Source: Bacillota bacterium (GTDB lineage Bacteria > Bacillota > Limnochordia > Limnochordales > ZCTH02-B6). From it: DNA of 12,266 nucleotides. Each line of letters opens with the position of its first letter. Positions within the stretch are counted from its first letter, which is position 1. This document shows, one piece after another, positions 7,035-12,266 of the stretch. The position numbers were made by a program, and so were the translations under genes. The notes beneath the pieces are model-generated. The model searched no databases, was not told the origin of the DNA, and saw only the letters and a list, made by a program, of their open reading frames with translations. The DNA lies in NCBI GenBank assembly GCA_017578085.1, contig PKQR01000061.1, positions 1 through 12,266 on the forward strand, in the 5' to 3' direction.

Positions 7035-7048
7035 ACCGTCCCTCCGCA

Positions 7049-8554
7049 CTACAGGCGGTAAATCTCCCGGTACTTTTCCTCCAGGTACCGGATGTAGGGC
7101 CCACTGTCCAGCGGCCCGCCCGTCACGCGCTGGGTGAGCTCCGCCGCATTGAAAATCGCACCCCAGCGGTGGATGCGCTGGTTGGTCCAGATGCGCAGGG
7201 TGTCGAACTTGCCGTGCCGGATCTCATCCGGGATCTCCGGGTGCTCCCGCACGGCCTGCTCGTAGTACTGGACGCTCAGCACGTTGCCGAGGGTGTAGGT
7301 GGGGAAATACCCGATGGCGCCCATGGACCAGTGGATGTCCTGCAAAACACCTTCTGCGTCATTCCTGGGCACGATGCCCAGGTACTCCTGCATCTTGGCG
7401 TTCCATGCGCCGGGCAAGTCCCGCACGTCCAGCTGGCGGGTCACCAGCAGGCGTTCGAGGTCAAAACGCACGAAGATGTGCAGGTTGTAGGTGAGCTCAT
7501 CGGCGTCGGTCCGGATGAAGGTGCGCTCCACCCGGTTGATGGCCCGGTAAAACCGGTCCAGGTCGACGCCCGCCAAGGGCCCGGGGAACCGCTGGACGAG
7601 CCGGGGCAGCCAAAACTCCCAGAAGCCCCGGGAGCGGCCCACCACGTTTTCCCACAGGCGCGACTGGGACTCGCTGATGCCCAGCGACTTGCCCCACACA
7701 AGAGGCGTGTCGTACAGCTCGGCCGGTATGCCTTGCGCATGCAAGGCGTGGCCGGCCTCGTGCAGCGTGGAAAAGAAGCCCGACGCCCAGTCGTTGGGGA
7801 AAATGCGGGTCGTGATGCGCACATCGCCGTGGGAGAAACTGGTGGTGAACGGATGGGCCGACTGGTCCTGGCGCCCGCGGTGCAAATCGAACCCGATGGC
7901 CCGCAGCACGTCCATGCCGAAGTCCCACTGGGCCTGGGGGTCAAAGTGCTCTTTGAGAAACCCGTCGTCCACCTGGGGAGCCTCGGCCACCTGCTGCACG
8001 AGGGGTACCAACCGCTCCTTGAGCCCCGCAAACACCCGCTCGACCTCGGCGGTCTTCATTCCCGGTTCGTACAGGTCCAGCAGGGCGTCGTAGATGTGTT
8101 CCCGATACCCCAAGTGCTCGGCCTTCTCGATGGTCAGCGCCACCAGGCGCTCCAGGTGCGGTGCGAACTGCGAGAAGTCCGACGCTTGCCGCGCGGCCCG
8201 CCAGGCATCTTTGGCCAGCGACGTCGCGTGGGCCAGCTCCTGCACCAGGCGCGCTGGGAGCTTTGTCGAGCGCTCGTAGTGGATCCGGGCCCGGCGGATG
8301 TACTGCGCGTCGAGATCCTCCGGGTCCGGATCCGTGCCCTCCCGCTCCCGCAGTTGCTCCAGCAGTTCACCGACCTCCGGCGCCGTAAACAGCTCGTGGC
8401 GCAGGCGCGCCAGGGCAGCACGGTGCCGGGCTCGCGCCTCGGCACCGCCAGGGGGCATGTAGGTTTCCTGATCCCAGCTCAGGATGGCCTCGGCCGTCCC
8501 CAGCGCGGATACATCGGCGATGATGGCCCGCAGCCTCTGGAGGGCGTCACCCAC
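7049..8554 (-). CDS. M32 family metallocarboxypeptidase (carboxypeptidase Taq)
   Basis: A cytoplasmic zinc carboxypeptidase that trims C-terminal residues from peptides. It has 501 residues, the same as the Bacillus subtilis member. The M32 signatures are present in order: HPF (234-236), DVRIT (244-248, DxRxT), HEAGH (265-269, zinc ligands His265 and His269, catalytic Glu266), ESQSRLWENVVGRS (295-308, with Glu295 as the third zinc ligand, 26 residues after His269 as in the Pyrococcus enzyme) and IRTDAD (347-352). The family's HES/GQ motif reads SESQ here, so its His is replaced by Ser294. Start is GTG at 8554, with GGGGAGAGG just upstream; the frame is open farther up but has no better start, and 501 residues fits the family. 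Second gene of the thioredoxin operon, 16 bases after trxA. Confidence 0.95.
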   Translation of the reverse strand: MGDALQRLRAIIADVSALGTAEAILSWDQETYMPPGGAEARARHRAALARLRHELFTAPEVGELLEQLREREGTDPDPEDLDAQYIRRARIHYERSTKLPARLVQELAHATSLAKDAWRAARQASDFSQFAPHLERLVALTIEKAEHLGYREHIYDALLDLYEPGMKTAEVERVFAGLKERLVPLVQQVAEAPQVDDGFLKEHFDPQAQWDFGMDVLRAIGFDLHRGRQDQSAHPFTTSFSHGDVRITTRIFPNDWASGFFSTLHEAGHALHAQGIPAELYDTPLVWGKSLGISESQSRLWENVVGRSRGFWEFWLPRLVQRFPGPLAGVDLDRFYRAINRVERTFIRTDADELTYNLHIFVRFDLERLLVTRQLDVRDLPGAWNAKMQEYLGIVPRNDAEGVLQDIHWSMGAIGYFPTYTLGNVLSVQYYEQAVREHPEIPDEIRHGKFDTLRIWTNQRIHRWGAIFNAAELTQRVTGGPLDSGPYIRYLEEKYREIYRL

Positions 8555-8570
8555 GGCAACCTCTCCCCGG

Positions 8571-8897
8571 TTACGAGATGGCCGCCTCAAGCTTCTCCCG
8601 CAAGATCTCTTTGGGGAGAGCGCCGACGATGCGGTCAACCTCCTGGCCGTTGCGGAAGACGATGAGGGTGGGAATGCTCATGACGCCGTACCTTCCCGGC
8701 GACTGCGGGTTCTCGTCGGTGTTGAGCTTGTACACCTGTAGGCGATCGCCCATCTCCGCGGCCACTTCTTCGAGGATAGGCGCCAGCCGGCGGCACGGAC
8801 CGCACCAGGGCGCCCAAAAGTCCACGACCACGGGCGTCTCGCTCTTAAGCACCTTCTGGTCAAACTCCGCGTCGGTCAAGTTCATCACCGCGGCCAC
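8571..8897 (-). CDS. trxA: Thioredoxin
   Basis: 108 residues, the length of a classical single-domain thioredoxin with E. coli-like numbering. The active site FWAPWCGPCRRL (27-38) has Cys32 and Cys35, Asp26 is the buried acid and SIPT (74-77) holds the cis-proline Pro76. It reduces protein disulfides in the cytoplasm. Start is GTG at 8897: GGGAGG lies 8 bases upstream and the resulting MAAVMNLTDAEF is a typical thioredoxin start. ATG 8885 would give a shorter 104-residue form. First gene of a four-gene operon (trxA, M32 peptidase, secreted protein, ltaE). Its partner thioredoxin reductase is not in the window; the divergent flavoprotein is not a thioredoxin reductase, because it has no CxxC active site. 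Confidence 0.97.
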   Translation of the reverse strand: MAAVMNLTDAEFDQKVLKSETPVVVDFWAPWCGPCRRLAPILEEVAAEMGDRLQVYKLNTDENPQSPGRYGVMSIPTLIVFRNGQEVDRIVGALPKEILREKLEAAIS

Positions 8898-8922
8898 TGC
8901 AACAACCTCCCTATAGGCTGGT

Positions 8923-8945
8923 CCACCCCCCGTGCCGGGGGGCGG
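8923..8945 (-). other. Very strong hairpin in the trxA leader RNA
   Basis: The minus-strand RNA forms a 10-bp stem (six consecutive C-G pairs, one G-U at 8943/8925) closed by a GCA triloop (8935-8933). It stands 11 bases upstream of the trxA Shine-Dalgarno (8911-8906), about 45 bases after the predicted start. There is no U-run, so it is not a standard terminator. It may stabilise the operon mRNA or affect ribosome access; that is inference. Confidence 0.55.
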
Positions 8946-8996
8946 CCCGCAAGAATGGTCATCCACCCAGGATCCTTCCCGGGCAAGCCCGCTACC

Positions 8997-9024
8997 ATTA
9001 TAATACACCTCCGGGGTATGGCAA
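8997..9024 (-). promoter_or_regulatory. Promoter of the trxA operon (sigma-A type)
   Basis: On the minus strand TTGCCA (9024-9019, 5 of 6 to TTGACA) is followed after 16 bases by a perfect TATAAT (9002-8997). Start near 8990, leader about 90 bases. The -10 lies in the palindrome ATTATAAT, so a TATAAT is also readable on the plus strand (8999-9004), but its -35 (TTCCCG at 8976-8981) is poor. Confidence 0.7.
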
Positions 9025-9038
9025 GGCATCGGTGCCGC

Positions 9039-9067
9039 TTCCATTTTGTGAACGCGTGCACTATAAT
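9039..9067 (+). promoter_or_regulatory. Promoter of the flavoprotein-ATR pair
   Basis: A perfect -10 TATAAT at 9062-9067 with a weak -35 TTCCAT (9039-9044, 3 of 6) at 17-base spacing. Transcription would start near 9074 and leave a leader of about 114 bases before the GTG at 9188. The weak -35 would suit an activated or otherwise regulated promoter. Its -35 is only 15 bases from the -35 of the divergent trxA promoter. Confidence 0.55.
9046..9063. promoter_or_regulatory. Candidate Rex operator
   Basis: TTGTGAACGCGTGCACTA. Against the Rex consensus TTGTGAA-N4-TTCACAA the left half matches 7 of 7 and the right half 5 of 7. The core GTGAACGCGTGCAC (9048-9061) is a palindrome with one mismatched pair. 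The site fills the spacer and overlaps the first two -10 bases of the flavoprotein promoter, a position where a bound repressor would block RNA polymerase. Rex senses NADH/NAD+. No rex gene is in the window. Confidence 0.4.
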
Positions 9068-9173
9068 TCCAGGAAAAGTGCATTCGATCGGCGGCATTTC
9101 GCCGCGGCGCCCGGCGGGAAGCTTTGCTCAAGTCCTATACCGGGACGCCTCTGACAGCACCGTCGCACCAAGA

Positions 9174-9184
9174 GGGGGACCCCC
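9174..9184 (+). promoter_or_regulatory. Ribosome binding site of the flavoprotein within a small hairpin
   Basis: The purine run AGAGGGGG, the only ribosome binding site for GTG 9188, is followed by A then CCCCC. Four G-C pairs (9174-9177 with 9181-9184, loop GAC) could form and hide the site. The hairpin is small and might simply be melted by ribosomes. Confidence 0.35.
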
Positions 9185-9187
9185 AGC

Positions 9188-10402
9188 GTGTCATCGTCCA
9201 ACCGCACCTACGTCATCATCGGCAACGGCATCGCCGGCACCAACGCCGCCGAGCGCCTCCGCAAGGAAGACCCGGCCAGCCGTGTCGTGATCATCGCCGC
9301 GGAGCCGTATCCCCTGTACAACCGCGTCGCCCTGCCCAAGTTTCTCAAGCAGCAGACGCCCATCAACAAGGTGATGCTCCGGGACGTGCAGTGGCACAAG
9401 GAGCTCGGCATCGAGCTCCACCTGGAAACCCGGGCGATCAAGGTCGATGTCGAGACCCGCACCGTCGTAACCGACAAGGGGCAAGAGTTCGTTTACGACA
9501 AGCTGCTGGTGGCTACCGGCGGCCGGCCCAATCGCCTGGGCGTGCCCGGCGGGGACAGCTACGGTGTGTACAACTTCCAGACCCTGGATGACGCGAAGGC
9601 CATCGAGGAGCGGGTCGCGGAGGCCCGCAGCGCCGTGGTGGTCGGCGGCAGCTATATCGCCTACGAGCTGGCCGACGCCTTCAGCCACCGGGGGCTGGAA
9701 ACCACTTGGCTCATCCGCGGCCCCCGCTTCCTGCACCGCGTGCTGGACGAGGAAGGCGGGCAGCTGGTGGACATACTGGCCCGGGAAGCCGGCGTCAACG
9801 TGCTCTACGGCGAGGAAGTGGCGGAAGTGGTCGCCCAAAACGGCGTCGTGACCAAGGTGATCACCAAGAGCGGCCGCACCATCGAGGCGGATCTGGTGGG
9901 CGTCGGCATCGGCCTGACCCTCAACACCGAGCTGCTCGCGGGCACCGGCGTGCAGGTGCGCAAGGGCATCGTCACCGACGCGTCGATGCGCACCAACGTC
10001 CCGGACATTTTCGCCGCCGGCGACGTGTGCGAGTTCTACGACGTCACGGTGGACGCCTACAACTTGCTGGGCACGTGGGCCAACGCGTCATCCCACGGCA
10101 AGATCGCGGCCGCCGGCATGCTGGGCTCCCCGGAGACGTATGAAGACGTCCCGACGTACAGCAGCACCCTGTTCAGCTCTACCTTGAGCGTCGTCGGCCT
10201 TACGCCCGAGGGCCGGCCGGACCTCGAATCGGTGAGCCGGGTCGACTGGGAGACCAAGTCGTACCGTCGCCTGTTCTTCCTCGGCAACCGCCTGGTCGGG
10301 GCCGTCCTCATCGGTGGGCGCAAGGGCAAGCGACAGCTCACCGACATGATCCGGGAGCGTACACCTGTAGAGGGATCACGGGAGAAGCTCTTGGAGGTGT
10401 AG
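9188..10402 (+). CDS. NAD(P)/FAD-dependent oxidoreductase (NirB-N-terminal / rubredoxin-reductase type)
   Basis: A 404-residue flavoprotein of the pyridine-nucleotide oxidoreductase family. The FAD-binding Rossmann motif is near the start (YVIIGNGIAGTNAAERLR, 8-25). The VATGGRPN turn is at 108-115 and the second FAD motif NVPDIFAAGDVCEF at 270-283. Sequence style (YPLYNRVALPKFL, 41-53; WANASSHGKIAAAGMLG, 297-313) resembles the N-terminal half of the NirB nitrite reductase subunit and rubredoxin reductases. The expected role is moving electrons from NAD(P)H to an unknown acceptor. The second nucleotide-binding motif is degenerate: GGSYIA (153-158) in place of GxGxxG. There is no redox CxxC or iron-sulfur domain, and no partner such as rubredoxin nearby. 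Start is GTG at 9188, behind AGAGGGGG. First gene of a pair with the cobalamin adenosyltransferase; 78 bases separate them. Confidence 0.9.
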   Translation: MSSSNRTYVIIGNGIAGTNAAERLRKEDPASRVVIIAAEPYPLYNRVALPKFLKQQTPINKVMLRDVQWHKELGIELHLETRAIKVDVETRTVVTDKGQEFVYDKLLVATGGRPNRLGVPGGDSYGVYNFQTLDDAKAIEERVAEARSAVVVGGSYIAYELADAFSHRGLETTWLIRGPRFLHRVLDEEGGQLVDILAREAGVNVLYGEEVAEVVAQNGVVTKVITKSGRTIEADLVGVGIGLTLNTELLAGTGVQVRKGIVTDASMRTNVPDIFAAGDVCEFYDVTVDAYNLLGTWANASSHGKIAAAGMLGSPETYEDVPTYSSTLFSSTLSVVGLTPEGRPDLESVSRVDWETKSYRRLFFLGNRLVGAVLIGGRKGKRQLTDMIRERTPVEGSREKLLEV

Positions 10403-10410
10403 GAACCTGC

Positions 10411-10435
10411 GCCCGCAGCCCCTGGCGCTGCGGGC
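10411..10435 (+). other. Hairpin between the flavoprotein and adenosyltransferase genes
   Basis: A perfect 9-bp stem, GCCCGCAGC (10411-10419) with GCTGCGGGC (10427-10435), around a 7-base loop, starting 8 bases after the flavoprotein stop. No T-run follows, so it is not a classical terminator; it could be a processing or 3'-end stabilising element that sets different mRNA levels for the two genes. Confidence 0.5.
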
Positions 10436-10480
10436 AGCCGTCCCGGCTCAGGCCGCTGCGAGAGCAAGGGAGGCCGCAGC

Positions 10481-11050
10481 ATGCGCATCTACACCCGCAC
10501 GGGCGACAGTGGCGAAACGGGCCTTTTTTCCGGCGAGCGAGTCCGCAAGGACGACCCGCGCGTAGAGGCCTACGGCACGGTGGACGAGCTGAACAGCTTC
10601 ATCGGTCTCGTGCGGGCCGAGGCGCTCGATGCGGACCTCGATCAACTCCTGGCCCAGATCCAAAACGACCTCTTTGTCCTCGGCGCCGACCTGGCCACGC
10701 CGGCCGGGTCGCGCCGGGACCAGCGCGCCCCGCGCATCGGGCCGGAGCACGTCCAGGCACTGGAAACCGCGATCGACCATTACGACGCCCAGCTGCCCGC
10801 CTTGCGCTCGTTCATTCTCCCGGCGGGCCCGCGCGCCGCGGCGCTCCTGCACACGGCAAGGGCGATCGCCCGCCGCGCCGAACGGCGGGTCGTCGCCGCC
10901 AGCCGGGAGGCGGCCGTCTCGCCTGAAGCCATCCGCTACCTGAATCGCTTGTCGGATTTGCTCTTTGTGCTGGCCCGGGCGGCGGCCCACCGGGCTGGGG
11001 CGGGGGACGTGCCGTGGCACCCGCCGGGCAGCCGCCGGCCCGCCCCCTGA
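10481..11050 (+). CDS. PduO-type corrinoid (cob(I)alamin) adenosyltransferase
   Basis: Transfers the adenosyl group of ATP to cob(I)alamin, making adenosylcobalamin. The 189-residue protein carries the PduO/MMAB signatures: the N-terminal ATP-binding loop TRTGDSGETGLFSGERV (5-21), KDDPRVEAYGTVDELN (23-38), FILPAG (111-116), RRAER (131-135) and YLNRLSDLLFVLAR (153-166), with a short basic, proline-rich tail. Start is ATG 10481 with GGGAGG 7 bases upstream. It is the second gene after the flavoprotein. Cob(III)alamin must be reduced before adenosylation, so the adjacent flavoprotein might supply electrons, but the sequence does not prove this. Cobalamin use in this window is otherwise QueG. No corrin-synthesis gene is visible. 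Its 3' end faces the HEAT-repeat gene across 38 bases that show no clear terminator. Confidence 0.95.
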   Translation: MRIYTRTGDSGETGLFSGERVRKDDPRVEAYGTVDELNSFIGLVRAEALDADLDQLLAQIQNDLFVLGADLATPAGSRRDQRAPRIGPEHVQALETAIDHYDAQLPALRSFILPAGPRAAALLHTARAIARRAERRVVAASREAAVSPEAIRYLNRLSDLLFVLARAAAHRAGAGDVPWHPPGSRRPAP

Positions 11051-11088
11051 GTCGGGCTACTAGAGGAAGATCAGTCACAAGGATCGGA

Positions 11089-12266
11089 TCACTCGATCTC
11101 GTGCCGCCACGATTCGATGGTGCCGGCGAACTTCTCGAGGGCTTCCTCGCGCTTCTTGCGGCGGTGCTCGATCTCGTCCGCAAGACGGGCCCGCTCCGCT
11201 TCGTCGAGCGTCGCGGCCACCAGGCGCTCGAGCCCCTCGGCCACTTCCGGATGAACCGTACCGGCAGCCGCGGCCATCAGGTCCGCGGCCGCATCCATAA
11301 AGCGCTCGTGGTCGATCTTGGCCAAGGTTTCCAGGGCCGCCAGCTGCACGTTGCGCAGCCGGTCATCGACGGCGACCCGCACGAGTCCCCCAGCCAAAGG
11401 CGCGGCGTCAGGCAAAAGCCGGATCATCTTGAGCGCCACTTCCCGGACCGCGCCGCTCTCATCGCGGGTGAGCTCCTTCAAGGTGGCCAGGAGCGGCTCC
11501 CGCTTGGCCGTCGCCAGGATGTTCTGCACCGCGGCGCCGGCCTCGTCGGTTTCCTTAAACTCCAGCAGCCCCTCCTGCTCAAAGTCCAGCAGCGTCTGCG
11601 CCGCGCGGCTGCGGGTCTTGGCATCCACCAGCACCAGGCGCACCAGGTCACCCACCGCGGCCTTGAGCCGGCGCCGTGCCACGGCGACGATGCCCAACTC
11701 CCGCACGCGGGCGCTGGAATCCCTCAACCAGCGCAAGAGAAGCCCGTCGGAACAGCCCTCCACGCCTTCCATGAGGGCGTCGTACGCCTTCCGCTCCAGC
11801 CGGTCCACCTTCTCCCCAAAGGGCCGGCGGTAAAACTGGCTCAACACTTCCAAAAGCGGATCCCGCTTGCTCTTGCCCGCCAGGTAGATGCCGAGGCATT
11901 GGAGTTGGTAATCCCCCGACTGCAAGGCCTGGTGCACCGGCTCCCGCAACACCTCGGGCTCAAAGGACAGTGCGATGCGGATGAGCTCCCCGGCGAGCCA
12001 GCCTTCCTCCGTCAAGGCGATGACGTGCATCAGTGCAGGGACGCACTCCGGATCCGCCAACTGGCTGAGGATCTCCTTGATCTGCTCCCGCGCCTCGTAG
12101 AAGCGATGGCGGATGTGCCGCTCCAGGTCGGCGTAGAAATCCTTCTCCTTGACGCGGCTCAGGATGAGGCGATAAAAGTGCACCTGCACCGGGAGCGGCT
12201 GGTCATTGAGCACCCGCAGGAAGTAGCGCGTCTTGCGGGGCAACAGCGCCAGCTGCTCCAGCTGCT
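11089..12266 (-). CDS. HEAT-repeat protein of unknown function (5' end outside window)
   Basis: 391 codons before the stop are in the window. A TTG at 12243 could be a start, but the frame stays open to the edge with protein-like sequence (QLEQLALL) and no good ribosome binding site, so I treat the gene as 5'-truncated. The protein is almost all alpha-helix with HEAT-like repeats (numbering from the TTG): about 57-77 (LSQLADPECVPALMHVIAL), 165-225 (LRDSSARVRELGIVAVARRR), 248-275 (LKELTRDESGAVREVALKMI) and 283-313 (LVRVAVDDRLRNVQLAALET). The last 40 residues are charged and coiled-coil-like (DEIEHRRKKREEALEKF). No membrane segment or catalytic motif is visible. A scaffolding or protein-binding role is likely from the fold; the partner is unknown. 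QueG also has HEAT repeats, but the two are not obviously related beyond that. Confidence 0.85.
   Translation of the reverse strand, partial: QLEQLALLPRKTRYFLRVLNDQPLPVQVHFYRLILSRVKEKDFYADLERHIRHRFYEAREQIKEILSQLADPECVPALMHVIALTEEGWLAGELIRIALSFEPEVLREPVHQALQSGDYQLQCLGIYLAGKSKRDPLLEVLSQFYRRPFGEKVDRLERKAYDALMEGVEGCSDGLLLRWLRDSSARVRELGIVAVARRRLKAAVGDLVRLVLVDAKTRSRAAQTLLDFEQEGLLEFKETDEAGAAVQNILATAKREPLLATLKELTRDESGAVREVALKMIRLLPDAAPLAGGLVRVAVDDRLRNVQLAALETLAKIDHERFMDAAADLMAAAAGTVHPEVAEGLERLVAATLDEAERARLADEIEHRRKKREEALEKFAGTIESWRHEIE

Noticed and set aside
7169..8665. Open frame of nearly 500 codons antisense to the M32 carboxypeptidase.
   Set aside because: It exists because of strong GC at third codon positions; the opposite strand has HEAGH and all other M32 motifs.
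8948..8975. T-box-like GGGTGGATGACC in the trxA leader RNA.
   Set aside because: Only a loose match to the T-box core, no specifier stem and no terminator/antiterminator pair seen, and trxA is not an amino-acid gene.
8898..9131. N-terminal extension of the thioredoxin frame to 186 residues.
   Set aside because: It would run through the promoter and leader hairpin. GTG 8897 with GGGAGG upstream gives a normal 108-residue thioredoxin.
11051..11088. Possible bidirectional terminator between the adenosyltransferase and HEAT-repeat genes.
   Set aside because: Only a weak 5-bp GATCG/CGATC pairing reaching into the coding end, with no T-run.
1..12266. Search for a CRISPR array, insertion sequence, tRNA/rRNA, phage or defence genes.
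   Set aside because: No regularly spaced repeats, transposase motifs, cloverleaf or rRNA-like segments were seen; every long frame is a housekeeping-type gene or a shadow.

Overview
The window reads as ordinary, gene-dense chromosome from a high-GC bacterium. Gene starts carry GGAGG-type ribosome binding sites, GTG and TTG starts are common, and the promoters are of the TTGACA/TATAAT type. The YmfF/YmfH M16 pair and the general gene set suggest a high-GC Bacillota lineage (something like Symbiobacterium, Thermaerobacter or Limnochordia). That placement is inference; no marker gene in the window settles it.

Layout. (1) Bases 1-3790, minus strand: a Ski2-like DExH RNA helicase, then an M16-family protein without a zinc site (YmfF-like), then a second M16 protein (YmfH-like) that runs off the left edge. 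A good promoter lies at 3761-3789. (2) Bases 3836-5072, plus strand: queG, the cobalamin/4Fe-4S epoxyqueuosine reductase of tRNA queuosine synthesis, behind an extended -10 promoter. Its 3' end overlaps the convergent ltaE by 68 bases. (3) Bases 9024-5005, minus strand: a compact four-gene operon (gaps of 14-17 bases) of thioredoxin, M32 carboxypeptidase Taq, a secreted carbohydrate-binding-like protein and low-specificity threonine aldolase. (4) Bases 9039-11050, plus strand: an FAD/NAD(P)-dependent oxidoreductase and a PduO-type cobalamin adenosyltransferase, leaving from a promoter back-to-back with the thioredoxin promoter. (5) Bases 11089-12266, minus strand: a HEAT-repeat protein of unknown function, cut by the right edge.

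Functional themes are translation and RNA (helicase, EF-P-linked M16 proteins, queuosine), redox (thioredoxin, flavoprotein) and cobalamin (QueG uses it, the ATR adenosylates it). No CRISPR array, insertion sequence, prophage, tRNA or rRNA gene was seen, and there is no clear new defence or biosynthetic system. The best new leads are regulatory: a Rex-like operator on the flavoprotein promoter, strong 10-bp hairpins in the helicase and thioredoxin leaders, and a strong Shine-Dalgarno in front of an ATA codon at the helicase. One protein, the secreted one, has an unusual domain combination. Stretches over 300 bases without a gene: none (the longest gaps are 3596-3878 and 8898-9187, both divergent promoter regions).
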